Of a DNA stretch of 64,000 bases, positions 49,883-59,452 are shown in pieces; the stretch's first letter is position 1; every line of letters begins with the position of its first letter. The stretch is from JBDNJM01 sp041687755 (lineage in GTDB: Bacteria > Planctomycetota > UBA1135 > GCA-002686595), in contig JBDNJM010000023.1 of the NCBI GenBank assembly GCA_041687755.1, positions 124,001 to 188,000 on the forward strand. The letters run 5' to 3'. The translations under genes were made by a program, and so were the position numbers. A model generated the notes under the pieces. The model did not search any database. It saw only the letters and a list, made by a program, of their open reading frames with translations, and had not been told where the DNA came from.

Positions 49883-50980
49883 CTAGTTGGCCTCGAGCGA
49901 ATTCGCGACGGTGCCGGACATCTCCATGCTGGCCTCGACGCTGGCCGTCTCGCCCTCGGCGCCGCCGGTCGCGGCGAACTCCATGCCGATGACGGCGTCG
50001 ATTTCGGCCTCGAGGCTGCTGATCACGTTTGTGCTGCGGTTCCAGAGCACGAGCCCTTCACCCTCGCCTTCAAACGTGACGATCGCTTCTTCGATGTCGA
50101 AGGTGAAGTCCTCGGGCATCTCGTCCTGGCTGGCGGTGACGCTCTCAATCACGTCCTCGATCATCGAGGTGAGGTCCAGCGAGCCGTCGATCGCGAAGGT
50201 CAGGCCGATCTCGGCGAGCTCCACGCCGTCGACCTCACGGTCGCCGTTGTAGGTGGCGGTCACGGCGCCGGCGTACATGTCCTCGAACTTGGACATCATC
50301 TCTTCAATGATCGGCTCCATCATGGCTTCCATCTCGGCCATGGCGTCGTCGTCCATGCCGTCCACCCCGTCGGGCGTCCAGCCGAGGTCGCCGCCGGGCA
50401 GCGCCAGGTTGCCGAGCACTTCTGCCGGGATCTCCCAGGAGTCGCCGACCTCCACGTCGCCGGGCGGCAGGAAGCCGCGCATGCTCATGTCGGCGATCAG
50501 GCCGTCCAGCAGCTCGTCCTCGGAGTCCTCGTCCTCGGCGAAGCGCGCGACGTACTCGCCGGCGTCCTCGTCCCAGGTGAAGCGGACCTGACGGCCCTCG
50601 AGTTCAGCGGACTGACTGATGTTCTGATCCTCGCCCTGGCCCATCATCGAGACGGACACGTCGGTCTCGAGGGAGGCCTCGTCGATCGTGCGCAGGATGG
50701 AGTTTGGGCGCTCGCTCGACATGCGCTCGAATTCGTCGACGATCGCGACGGCGGTGGAAGTGGTCAGCTCGAAGTCCGGCGTGCCGATCATCTGGCCGAT
50801 GTCCTGGCCGTCGACGACGAGGCTGAAGTCGTCGAGGACCATGTCCAACTCGGTGGAGAAGCTCATGGTGAGTTCGCTGCCCTCTTCGGGGGCGAAGACC
50901 ATGCGGTCGGCGGGAAGGGTGGCGGACAGGATCACGCCGGGCACGAGGGCCAGGAAGGCGTGGCGCTTGGTGAATTTCAT
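49883..50980 (-). CDS. Secreted acidic, methionine-rich protein (paralogue 1)
   Basis: 365 residues, family not recognised. The N-terminal signal MKFTKRHAFLALVPGVILSAT is followed by LPADRMVFAPEEGSEL. The body is strongly acidic with beta-strand-like segments (VRFTWDEDAGEYVARFAED, GFLPPGDVEVGDSWEIP) and a Met/Glu-rich helix (MAEMEAMMEPIIEEMMSKF). It shares order and several segments with the gene just upstream (51034-52104), so the two are tandem paralogues. Probably in the same transcript (53-bp gap). Confidence 0.65.
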   Translation of the reverse strand: MKFTKRHAFLALVPGVILSATLPADRMVFAPEEGSELTMSFSTELDMVLDDFSLVVDGQDIGQMIGTPDFELTTSTAVAIVDEFERMSSERPNSILRTIDEASLETDVSVSMMGQGEDQNISQSAELEGRQVRFTWDEDAGEYVARFAEDEDSEDELLDGLIADMSMRGFLPPGDVEVGDSWEIPAEVLGNLALPGGDLGWTPDGVDGMDDDAMAEMEAMMEPIIEEMMSKFEDMYAGAVTATYNGDREVDGVELAEIGLTFAIDGSLDLTSMIEDVIESVTASQDEMPEDFTFDIEEAIVTFEGEGEGLVLWNRSTNVISSLEAEIDAVIGMEFAATGGAEGETASVEASMEMSGTVANSLEAN

Positions 50981-51033
50981 GATTCGGGAGGGGTGGGTGT
51001 GCGTGGGGGAGTCGGGAGGGGCAGCTGGCAGGC

Positions 51034-52104
51034 CTAGAGGCGCTCGACCGTGGCCAAGACCGTCTGGGTTGCCGTGAACTCCATCGTGGATTCCATGGCC
51101 ATCTCGGTGCCCTGCATGCTCATGGCCATCACGTTGTCCATGGTGCTGGAGACTTCGAGGTTGAGCTCGAGGCTGTGGAAGTGGCCACCCTCGATGTCCC
51201 AGAGGAGCTGGCCCTCGCCTTCGAGACTGAGCTCCACGTCCACGGACTCGATTTCCATCGAGGCGGCTTCCGGGGGCAGTTCCATCTCGGCCATTTGCTC
51301 GCGCATCATCTCGGTCATGTCGTTGCTGGAGTCGACCTCGACGGTCAGGGTGATCACGGCCACCTTGCGGCCATCGACTTCCTTGGTGCCAGTGAGCTTA
51401 CCGGTGAACGTCCCGTCGGCGTCGCCCATCATCTCGCCGTAGTTGCCGTCCATGCCGCCGCCAGGGCCGCCCATGCCGGCGTCATCGCCGTCCATCTCGA
51501 TGTCGAGGTGCAGGTTGCCGCCGGGCAGCAGCAGGGCCTTGAGCGCGTCGGGGTCGATCTCCCACTCGTCGTCGACGGAGATTTCGCCGGAGGGCAGCAG
51601 GGCGCGCAGGTCCATGTCCTCGTCCAGCTCGGCGAGCAGCTCTTCGTCGCCTTCCTCGTCCTCGGCGAACGCGACCTCGTACTCCTCGGAGTCGGCGTCC
51701 CAGGTGAAGACGACGTTCGCTCCGGTGAGCTCGCTCTCGCCCTCCATGGACATCTCGACCTCACCAGTCATGTTGTTGGCCGTGGAGCCCTCGCCTTCGA
51801 CGGTGATCGTCTCAAAGGTGCGCTGCAGCTTCGCCGGGCGGGCTCCGGAGACGGAGACGTACTCGTCGGTCACGGCGATGACGGTGTTGTTGACGCCGCT
51901 CATCTCCATGCCCATGTCGATGGGATTGGGGCTGCCGTTCATCAGCATGTCCATGCTCTCGAGCGTCATGTCCGACGTGAGCGTGAACGTCTTCGCGAGG
52001 CGGGTGCCGTCTGCCGGCCCGAACGCGACGCGTTCGGCGGGCAGGGTCATGGCGATGAGGAACGGGCCGATGGCGCCGCCGAGCAGGAGCGTGGTGGTCT
52101 TCAT
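51034..52104 (-). CDS. Secreted acidic, methionine-rich protein (paralogue 2)
   Basis: 356 residues, family not recognised. Signal MKTTTLLLGGAIGPFLIAMT is followed by LPAERVAFGPADGTRL, matching the paralogue. Other shared segments are VVFTWDADSEEYEVAFAED and LLPSGEISVDDEWEIDPD, then a Met/Glu-rich helix MTEMMREQMAEMELPPE. A Gly/Met/Asp linker (DAGMGGPGGGMDGNYGEMMG) is unique to this copy. Start 52104 is chosen for the signal peptide. Likely first gene of the pair. Confidence 0.65.
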   Translation of the reverse strand: MKTTTLLLGGAIGPFLIAMTLPAERVAFGPADGTRLAKTFTLTSDMTLESMDMLMNGSPNPIDMGMEMSGVNNTVIAVTDEYVSVSGARPAKLQRTFETITVEGEGSTANNMTGEVEMSMEGESELTGANVVFTWDADSEEYEVAFAEDEEGDEELLAELDEDMDLRALLPSGEISVDDEWEIDPDALKALLLPGGNLHLDIEMDGDDAGMGGPGGGMDGNYGEMMGDADGTFTGKLTGTKEVDGRKVAVITLTVEVDSSNDMTEMMREQMAEMELPPEAASMEIESVDVELSLEGEGQLLWDIEGGHFHSLELNLEVSSTMDNVMAMSMQGTEMAMESTMEFTATQTVLATVERL

Positions 52105-52889
52105 GGAGGTCGGGAGATCGGAAACGGGCGGATGGGCCCGCAGGGTGTTCGAAGGGACGTGGCCGGGTGTGCCACGCGATCGGGAAGAGTTTGGTTGGCC
52201 GATCTCCGGCAAGCGGACTCGCCCCGGACGCGCCGGTGCGGGACCGCCTCGCGGGCGGAGATGGAGTTCGTGGGTCGCGGGCCGTTTCCGAGGGGGAGTG
52301 AGCCGCTATTTCGGGGGAGCGAAGATAGCCCTCACTTCCTACGCAACCCAGTGCGGTCCATTCCTGCGGGATCCGGTGGCGACCTGCGCGACGTTCCTCC
52401 TGGGCGACCCTTTGCCGGTGGGGGGGCATGGGCCGGGGGAGCGCTCGCAGGCGCGTGGGGGGCTCCGCTGGAGCTGAACTGATGAGTCTGTAAGGTGTTT
52501 CTCAATAATGTTTTGTGACGATTTAGTGCCCAACCATAAAGCCCGCTAACTTACCTCGGTGCAGCCGGTGCAGCCGGTGCAGCGCGCAGGCCAGTGGAGG
52601 CCTTGCTGGATCTTCGCCGGCAAGGGATTACCCGAGCCTTTCACCGATTTTCAGGTCGCTGCAAAAGATTCGAGTGAACCCTCCTCCGCACGGTGTCGTC
52701 CCAAGCTCACTCGGCCGGGTGGGCGAGCGTGCTCCGTTTCGGCCACGGCGCCGCCGTCTCAGGAAACTCGTCCGAGAACCCCATGAGAAAGCCCGTTCCG
52801 GTTCGCCGGGGCGGGCTTTCGACTTGGGTGGGCGGGGCGCGCAGCCTCGAGGCTTCGTCTCGCCAGTCGGCTCAGGCACCCTGCCCCGC
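52105..52889. other. Divergent intergenic region, 785 bp
   Basis: Upstream of the acidic secreted pair (minus) and of the GT39-type gene (plus). A distinct low-GC island lies at about 52480-52556. Within it TTGTGA (52513-52518) and CATAAA (52535-52540), 16 bp apart, could be a plus-strand promoter. Three 9-bp units GGTGCAGC(C/G) follow at 52558-52584. No gene is supported before the ATG at 52890, although the frame is open from 52674. Confidence 0.45.
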
Positions 52890-54692
52890 ATGGGTGCGAA
52901 CAGCACGGTGGGTTCGGCCGATCCGATGCGTCCCGGGGCGCGGGTGCCCTTCGGCCGTACGGTTGCGGCCCACGGGGCGGGCGCGCTGGCGCTGATCGTC
53001 CTGGCCCTGATCCTGAACCTCCCGGGGCTTGGCCAGCGCGAGCTCGACAAGGAGGAGGGGCGGCGGCTGCTGGCGACCCAGGCGTTGCTCGAGGGCGAGG
53101 CCAAGGTTCTGCCGAGCATCTGGGGACGGCCGTACCTGACGAAGCCTCCGTTCTTCTACTGGAGCGTCGGCGCCGTCGCGCGGGTGGCGGAGCGCGCGGG
53201 CCTCGAGCCGACCGGGCGGAACGCGGCGGCGGGCGAGCCAGGGTGGGTGCCGGCGTCACGGCGACCGGTGACTCCCCTGGCCGGGCGCTGGACCGCGCTG
53301 CTGGCGGCGATCCTGACCGCGTTGGCGATTCAGCTCAGCAGCGCGCGCGCGCGGCCATGGGCCGGGTGGGTCGGCGGGGCCTTGTTCCTCGTGGCTCCGA
53401 ACCTGCTGGGCAAGTCGACCCTGGCCGAGATCGAGACGACCTTCGCGCTGTGGAGCGCCGCCGCGGCGTTCCTCACGGTCGAAGCCGTTCTGGCGAGGCG
53501 CCGCGCCGGTCGGTTCGTCGCGCAGATCGCCGCCGGCCTGTGCTTAGGGGCCGCGCTGCTGTCGAAGGGGCCGTTCGGCGCTGCGCCCGTGCTGGGCGGG
53601 CTGCTGGCGGGCTTTGTGTTCGATCGTGAGCGGCGCTGGCGCTTCGCCTCGGTCGGCGGTGTCGTGCTGGCCCTGGGTGCGGTGGCGATCAGAACCTGGA
53701 CCTGGCTGGCGCTCGAGGCGGACGCGGGCTACCGCGCCACCTTCATCGCGGAGATGACGCGCGGAGGGTTCGAGGGCCTCGGCGAGTACGTCCGCGATCG
53801 GTTGGGGCTCATGATGGGGCTGCTCGGAGGCTGGGCGCCGGCGGCCCCGATCTTGGGCGTCGGGCTGGCGTGCTCGGCGGCGGTGCGTCGAGCGCTGTGG
53901 ACCGATCCGCGCCTGCGCTTCAGCCTCGGGGCGCTGGCGCTGGGCATTGCGGTGCTGAGCGTGTGCCCCGGCGTGCGCACGCGCTACGCCATGCCGCTGC
54001 TGCCCTGCGCCTGCCTGTTAACGGGTCGGTTGCTGGCGGCGGGGTTCGCGCCGGAGGGCGCGCGCGGGCTGGTGGAGTTCGGGCGGCGGGCGGGACGCGT
54101 TGGCGTCGGCATCTTGGGCGCGCTGACGATGACGGTTGGAGCGCTATTCATCGCACGAGTTCTCGGCGCCAGTGGCGGGTTGTTCGAGGGGCTCGCCACC
54201 GATAAAGGCCTGGCCGGGTGGGGCCTCGCGGCGCTGGGCGTCGGCGGCCTGGCCCTCGAGCGGGCCCGGCGCGCCGGGCCCGAACGGGCCGGCCTGGTGC
54301 TGGGCATCGGGCTGTTCGCGCTCGTGCTGCTGCGCTCGATCGAGCGCACGACCATCGCGCCCGGCCTCGACCAGGCCGATCACAGGATGCAGTCCGCGGC
54401 GCTGGTCGAAGCGCGCAGCGCCGCCCCGACGTGGTGGGTCGACCGGTTCGCGGAGTTCAACACCCTGTACTACCTGCGCCGCGAGCTGGTCTATCGCAGC
54501 CCTGAGTCCGCCGACGGGGTGCCCGCGGGCGGGCACCTGCTCACGGGCTACGAGGACCACCCCGAGCTGTGGGGAGACCCCGGCTGGACCTGCCTCTGGG
54601 CCTGGGACGGGGTCGATCTCAGGGTTCCCTGGCCGGCGCGGAACCTCGAACTCTGGCGCCGGGGCGCGGGGCTCGGGCCGGCAGCACGCTGA
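52890..54692 (+). CDS. Glycosyltransferase family 39 (ArnT/PMT-like) membrane protein
   Basis: 600 residues with about eleven hydrophobic spans. The first extracytoplasmic loop carries GLGQRELDKEEGRRLLATQALLEG and WGRPYLTKPPFFYW, the acidic and (Y/L)TKPP motifs of polyprenyl-phosphate-dependent ArnT-like enzymes. KSTLAEIETTFALW and SKGPFGAAPV are further family segments. The C-terminal 100 residues are a soluble extracytoplasmic tail. It would move a sugar from a lipid carrier onto a lipid or protein outside the membrane. ATG at 52890 is chosen; upstream open sequence is unconserved. Confidence 0.83.
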   Translation: MGANSTVGSADPMRPGARVPFGRTVAAHGAGALALIVLALILNLPGLGQRELDKEEGRRLLATQALLEGEAKVLPSIWGRPYLTKPPFFYWSVGAVARVAERAGLEPTGRNAAAGEPGWVPASRRPVTPLAGRWTALLAAILTALAIQLSSARARPWAGWVGGALFLVAPNLLGKSTLAEIETTFALWSAAAAFLTVEAVLARRRAGRFVAQIAAGLCLGAALLSKGPFGAAPVLGGLLAGFVFDRERRWRFASVGGVVLALGAVAIRTWTWLALEADAGYRATFIAEMTRGGFEGLGEYVRDRLGLMMGLLGGWAPAAPILGVGLACSAAVRRALWTDPRLRFSLGALALGIAVLSVCPGVRTRYAMPLLPCACLLTGRLLAAGFAPEGARGLVEFGRRAGRVGVGILGALTMTVGALFIARVLGASGGLFEGLATDKGLAGWGLAALGVGGLALERARRAGPERAGLVLGIGLFALVLLRSIERTTIAPGLDQADHRMQSAALVEARSAAPTWWVDRFAEFNTLYYLRRELVYRSPESADGVPAGGHLLTGYEDHPELWGDPGWTCLWAWDGVDLRVPWPARNLELWRRGAGLGPAAR

Positions 54693-54791
54693 TATTCCGG
54701 AGCCTGGCTTCGGATCCCCGTCTCGGGCGTCGAAGAACGAAACTGGTGCACTTTTTTCCTGTCGCCCGCACCGCAAACCCGGAGATCCCTC

Positions 54792-56036
54792 GTGACCGTC
54801 AGCTTGCCCGAATCCCAAGACGTATTTCTCGGTCGTCAGCCAATCTTCGGCCGAGGTCTGGAGGTCTACGCCTACGAGCTGCTGTACCGCTCGGGAACCG
54901 GCGACGAGTCGGGGATCGAAGCGGGCTCGGAGGCAGGCAATCGCGCCACCTCGCGGGTCCTTATGGCGGCCTTCACGGAGATCGGGCTCGACCGCGTCAC
55001 GGGCGACCGGCCGGCCTTCGTCAATCTGACGCGCGGATTCATCACGGGCGAGCACCCCCTGCCGCCGGCCTCGGATCGACTCGTGCTCGAGGTGCTCGAA
55101 GACATCCGACCGGACGCCGACATCATGGCCGGCCTGCGCAAGCTGTCCGGTGAGGGGTACCGGATTGCGCTCGACGACTTTGTGCTCAAGGCGGACACCC
55201 GGGAGCTGCTGGACGTCGCGGACATCGTAAAGCTGGACTACCAGGCGATGACGGCCGAAGCGCTGGCTTCCGCTACGGCTGAGATCAAGCAGCGCGGACT
55301 GATGGTTCTGGGCGAGAAGATCGAAACCCAGGAGGAGTTCGAGGCCGGTCGCGAACTCGGTTTCGACCTCTTCCAAGGCTACTTCCTAGCGAAGCCGCGG
55401 ATTTTGCAGGGACGCTCGCTGCCCTCCAACGCCGTCGCGCTGATGAAGCTGCTCTCGGAGCTCCAGAAGGCGGACTGCAGCCCCGAGAGGATCTCCGAGA
55501 TGGTCGAGCGGGACGTCGCGATGAGCTACCGGATTCTCAAGCACATCAACTCCACGCGCTACGGCCTGCGCCGACGGGTGACTTCGGTGCGCGAGTCGGT
55601 GCTCTACCTGGGGCTGTACCGCGTGCGGAATCTGGTGTCCTTGTTCGTCCTGGCGTCGCTGGACGACGCGCCGGTCGCGCTGATCGATACGGCGACTCTG
55701 CGCGCTCGAATGTGCGAGCTCCTCGCGCTTCGGCGCGGCGAAGAGCACGCGGACCAGTTCTTCACGGTCGGCCTGTTCTCGTGCCTGGATGCGCTGCTCC
55801 ACATGCCGATGGAGTCGGCTCTGCAACACCTGCCGCTCGAGCAGGACCTCCTGGATGCTCTGACCTCCGGTGCAGGCTCCTTGGGGGAGGTGCTCACAGC
55901 GGTCCTGGCCTACGAGGCCGGTGAGTGGGAGAGCGTGCGCGTCAAGGGGCTGGAGCGGGGGCAGATCCGCGAGTGCTTCCTGGAGGCGGCGGAGTTCGTG
56001 CGGGAGGGGGATTCCTCCAAACGCGCCTGCGCCTAG
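54792..56036 (+). CDS. EAL-HDOD (YuxH-type) signalling protein
   Basis: 414 residues starting at GTG 54792. N-terminal EAL domain (about 10-210): FLGRQPIFGRGLEVYAYELLYRS, where EAL reads ELL, then FVNLTRGFI, RIALDDFVLKADT, ADIVKLDYQAM, GEKIETQEEFE and LFQGYFLAKP. Most c-di-GMP/metal-site residues are kept. C-terminal HDOD domain (about 215-400): LMKLLSELQKADCSPERISEMVERDVAMSYRILKHINS and YLGLYRVRNLVSLFVLASL. Such fusions often bind or hydrolyse c-di-GMP, or have lost activity. Cytoplasmic. Stands alone between GT39 and pyk. Confidence 0.87.
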   Translation: MTVSLPESQDVFLGRQPIFGRGLEVYAYELLYRSGTGDESGIEAGSEAGNRATSRVLMAAFTEIGLDRVTGDRPAFVNLTRGFITGEHPLPPASDRLVLEVLEDIRPDADIMAGLRKLSGEGYRIALDDFVLKADTRELLDVADIVKLDYQAMTAEALASATAEIKQRGLMVLGEKIETQEEFEAGRELGFDLFQGYFLAKPRILQGRSLPSNAVALMKLLSELQKADCSPERISEMVERDVAMSYRILKHINSTRYGLRRRVTSVRESVLYLGLYRVRNLVSLFVLASLDDAPVALIDTATLRARMCELLALRRGEEHADQFFTVGLFSCLDALLHMPMESALQHLPLEQDLLDALTSGAGSLGEVLTAVLAYEAGEWESVRVKGLERGQIRECFLEAAEFVREGDSSKRACA

Positions 56037-56232
56037 GCGGAGTTCGGCTGCGAGCCGGCTGGAGCGCGCACGAACGTCGATTCCTGGCCGGGATGCCCGC
56101 CGACCGCTCGCGGCGACGGCAGATCGTGCCAGCGGTTCAGGAACGCGGCGGCGTTCGCTTCCGATCGAGGGGGCCGGGGGCTAGGTTGGGCGTCTACAGG
56201 CGAGGGGCTTCGACCCCTGCACCCTCCAGCCC

Positions 56233-57711
56233 ATGTCGCCCTCACCCTCCAGCTCCGCCCCGCGGCGGAGCGACGCCTCCGCGGGCCCCCGCGAGCAGGC
56301 TTCGACGAAAATCGTCGCGACCATCGGCCCCGGTTCCGAGGGCCTCATCCCGCAGCTGATCGAGCGCGGGATGGCCGTCGCGCGGCTGAACTTCAGCCAC
56401 GGGGAGCCGGAAGAGCACCGCCGGCGCGCGGACGTGATTCGCAAAGCCTCCCGGCAGATGCAGATCCCCGTTGCGATCCTGGCCGACATTCAGGGCCCGA
56501 AGCTACGCATGGGCCGCTTCAAGTCTGGCCCGCGCGAGCTTGAGGTCGACGACGAGTTCGAGGTGCTGCCCGGCGACGGGGAGGCCGAGGACAACCAGGT
56601 CTACTTCAACTTCGAGGGCTTCCTGAGGACGGTCGAGCCGGGGCATCGGGTCGTTCTGGCCGACGGCGCGGTGGCCGCGGTTATCGAAGAGGCGGGCCCG
56701 CGCTCGTTCCGCGCGCGGGTGACCCGCGGCGGCGAGATTTCGGACCGCAAGGGCGTCAACCTGCCCGACTCGGCGATCGAACTCGAGCTGCCGACACCGA
56801 AGGACGAGGCGGACATCACTCTCGCCCGCCAGATTGGCGTCGAGATGCTGGGCGTGAGCTTCGTCGGCACCGCGACGGACGTGGAGACCATCCGCGAGCT
56901 GGCGCCGGAGCCGATGATCGTCTCCAAGATCGAGCGCGCGCTCGCTCTGGTGAACCTGGACGAGATCCTGACGGCCTCAGACGGGATCATGATCGCGCGC
57001 GGCGACCTGGGCGTGGAGGTCGAGCTGGAGCAGCTGCCGATGCTGCAGAAGTCGCTAACCGCGTCGTCGCTCGGCGCCGGCAAGTTCGTGATCACGGCCA
57101 CAGAGATGCTCGAATCGATGATTTCGAGCTCGCGCCCCACGCGCGCCGAAGTCGCGGACGTGGCCAATGCCGTACTCGACGGGAGCGATGCGGTGATGCT
57201 CTCAGCTGAGACCGCCGTGGGCAAATACCCGCTCGAGGCGGTGGCGGTCATGAACCGCATCGCGCTGGCCGTCGAGGGCAGCGAGCAGTACGCAGAGCTC
57301 CCGCGGGTCGCGTTCCGCTCGTCCGAACCGACGTTCTCTAACGCGATCGCCAAGGCCGCCGTGGAGGCCGCCGAGGCGCTGGGTCTGAAGAAGATCATCG
57401 CGTTCACCGAAACCGGCAACACGGTGCGGCTGCTGTCGCGCTATCGGCCGGGCGCCGAGATCATCGCGCTGACGCCCAACGAGCGGACCATGAACAGCAT
57501 GGCAGTGCTGGCCCACGTGCGCCCGATGCTCTACCGGCGCCAGACCAACCTCGAGGAGATGATGCAGTACGCCAGCCTGCACCTGCTCGATCAGGGGCTG
57601 GTGCGCGGCGGGGAGCAGGTGCTCTTCGTCGCTGGCGTTCCGCCCGGTGTCGCGCGGACGACGAACCTGATGAAGCTGCACCGGATCGGCGAGCAGCTGC
57701 GCTTCTCCTGA
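56233..57711 (+). CDS. pyk: Pyruvate kinase
   Basis: 492 residues, normal length. It converts phosphoenolpyruvate and ADP to pyruvate and ATP. Signatures in order: TKIVATIGPGS, MAVARLNFSHGEPEEH, ILADIQGPKLRMG, IVSKIERALALVNLDEIL (active-site Lys), DGIMIARGDLGVE, TATEMLESMISSSRPTRAEVADVANAVLDGSDAVMLSAETAVGKYPLEAV, and the C-terminal regulatory domain with FTETGNTVRLLSRYRP. The SFVR segment reads SFVGTA. ATG at 56233 adds a 25-residue Ser/Pro-rich leader before the conserved start. Confidence 0.95.
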   Translation: MSPSPSSSAPRRSDASAGPREQASTKIVATIGPGSEGLIPQLIERGMAVARLNFSHGEPEEHRRRADVIRKASRQMQIPVAILADIQGPKLRMGRFKSGPRELEVDDEFEVLPGDGEAEDNQVYFNFEGFLRTVEPGHRVVLADGAVAAVIEEAGPRSFRARVTRGGEISDRKGVNLPDSAIELELPTPKDEADITLARQIGVEMLGVSFVGTATDVETIRELAPEPMIVSKIERALALVNLDEILTASDGIMIARGDLGVEVELEQLPMLQKSLTASSLGAGKFVITATEMLESMISSSRPTRAEVADVANAVLDGSDAVMLSAETAVGKYPLEAVAVMNRIALAVEGSEQYAELPRVAFRSSEPTFSNAIAKAAVEAAEALGLKKIIAFTETGNTVRLLSRYRPGAEIIALTPNERTMNSMAVLAHVRPMLYRRQTNLEEMMQYASLHLLDQGLVRGGEQVLFVAGVPPGVARTTNLMKLHRIGEQLRFS

Positions 57712-58087
57712 GCCGAGCGGGGGGGACGCTTCCTTGAGGGTTATGGGCCCTCGGCGGTGATGGGATCGGTGGCGGCCTGCCGCTGAACGGTCTTGGGGAG
57801 CAGGAGAGGAGGGTGAGAGTTGGAGGGGGGGTGGAAATCCGCACGTTCCGCACGAGTCGAGGCCCGGTTCGGACAGGTTGGACGCGCTGCGCTGGTTCCT
57901 GCGCGGGGCGATCCACGCATCTGAGCACGCGTCGATCGTCCCGCCGCGGGGTGGCGGCGAGCCGAGGGCTGCTTCACGTCCCGAACCGGATTCGAGTTGC
58001 CCCCGGCGTCTCCAGCCGCGATAACGGGTTCGTCCCTTCCGGAGCCTCGCGATCGAACCCAAGCCCAGCCCAGCCCCCGACGACCTG
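57712..58087. other. Intergenic region, 376 bp
   Basis: Follows pyk. GAGGG-TTATGGG-CCCTC near 57736-57752 is a small hairpin that could end pyk transcription, without a T-tract. No gene, repeat or clear promoter was seen before the ParA-like start. Confidence 0.45.
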
Positions 58088-58897
58088 ATGACGTCCCTGC
58101 CCGTCGCCCACGGGGCGCCTGAGGGGCGATCGCAGCCGTCAAAGGTCTGGGCCTTCGCGAATCAGAAGGGCGGCTGCGGGAAAACGACCACCGCAGTCAA
58201 CCTGGCGGGCGCGCTGTGCGCCGCGGGCCAGAGGGTGCTGCTGATCGACCTGGATCCCCAGGCTCACGCGACGCTCGCTCTCGGCCAGAGTCCGGACTCC
58301 GGCCGCGCGATCGGCGAGGTCCTCCTGGGGCGCAACACGCTCGAGCACATCTTGATCGAAGTGGCGCCCGGGCTGAGTCTCGCGCCGGCGAACCTGGACC
58401 TGGGACGCTTCGAGAGCGAGGCGCGGCGCTCAATGCGGCCGGAGCGGGCCCTGGCGGAGGCGCTCCAAGAGTGTCCTCAGAAATTCGACTGGGTGCTGGT
58501 GGACTGCCCGCCGCGCGCGGACGGGATCCTCACGGCGAGCGCCTTGATCGCTTCGACGACGCTGCTGCTCGTGGTCGAGACCGGCGCGTTCTCGCTGCAG
58601 GGCGCGCTGCGGGCGCGCGGCCTGCTCGAAGAGGTGGCCAAGGAGCACGGTAAAGACCTGGACCTCCGGGTTGTCGCGACCCTGTTCAACCGCCGCACCA
58701 GCTTCGCGCGCGAAGTCCTGGTGGGGATGCAGTCTCGCTTCGAGGGGCTGATGTTCGACACTGCGATTCGCGAGAGCGTCCGGCTGCGCGAAGCGGCAGG
58801 CTTCGGAGTGCCGGTTCAGACCCTGGATCCAGGGTCGCGCGCTGCGGCCGATTTTCGTGCGCTCGCGAGCGAGGCGCTCGCGTACGCGGCCTCCTGA
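58088..58897 (+). CDS. ParA/Soj-family ATPase
   Basis: 269 residues. The deviant Walker A is NQKGGCGKTTT (signature Lys27, Lys32). Walker A' is VLLIDLDPQAHATLALG, and Walker B is FDWVLVDCPPRADGILTASAL. The C-terminal part has VVATLFNRRTSFAREVL and FDTAIRESVRLREAAGFGVPV, as in chromosomal and orphan ParA proteins. ATP-dependent dimerisation and nucleoid binding are expected. No parB, parS cluster or gidAB is adjacent, so it may position another cargo instead of segregating the chromosome. ATG at 58088 is used; conservation starts at about residue 19. Confidence 0.88.
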   Translation: MTSLPVAHGAPEGRSQPSKVWAFANQKGGCGKTTTAVNLAGALCAAGQRVLLIDLDPQAHATLALGQSPDSGRAIGEVLLGRNTLEHILIEVAPGLSLAPANLDLGRFESEARRSMRPERALAEALQECPQKFDWVLVDCPPRADGILTASALIASTTLLLVVETGAFSLQGALRARGLLEEVAKEHGKDLDLRVVATLFNRRTSFAREVLVGMQSRFEGLMFDTAIRESVRLREAAGFGVPVQTLDPGSRAAADFRALASEALAYAAS

Positions 58898-59452
58898 CGG
58901 ACGGCGGGTTTGCCCCCGGGCTCGGCGGGATCGGTCTCCGGATGGCGGCCGCACCATCGGGAGGGCGGAGCGCAGCGATGAGCGATGGTTCTCAGAGCGG
59001 CGCTCATCGGCAATCGAGCAGCGGGCCTCGGTGCGATCCTGAGGCCAATGAAGCCTCTCTCAGGTGCCTTCTCGGGAGCGTGCCGCGGTGCCGGGGACGA
59101 CAGGCGTATGCGTGACTCCGGTGCGCGCCCTCCATCCTGGTCGGCGCATGGCGTGCATCGGGTTCTTTTGTCGAAGCTCTCGCCCGACGGTCGCCGCTTT
59201 TACAGGTCGTGCTCCTTCGCGCAACGCTGCGCGGCAAGCTCCAGCCGTGTGCGGGAGGCGTCTCGCAGGCGAGCCCGCGAGCGAGCGCGGTGCCCTCGCC
59301 AGTGCCGGAGAGCTCGAGGGCAATCCCGTCGCGCTGGCATCGGCGGCCTCCCGGTGAGGGGTGGGCTCACAACAACTTTAGGAAATTGTGGTTACGTGCC
59401 GCGGGAAACCCTCGCCTCGAATTCCTACACTTGGAACCGAACAACGATCTGC
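58898..59452. other. Intergenic region, 555 bp
   Basis: No supported gene; frames here are Arg/Ser/Pro-rich and unlike the neighbours. Just before the next gene, CACAA (59370-59374) and TTGTG (about 59388-59392) form an inverted repeat around an AT-richer patch (AACTTTAGGAAA) that may contain the promoter. The frame of the downstream gene is open from 58985, but nothing supports translation from there. Confidence 0.45.
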
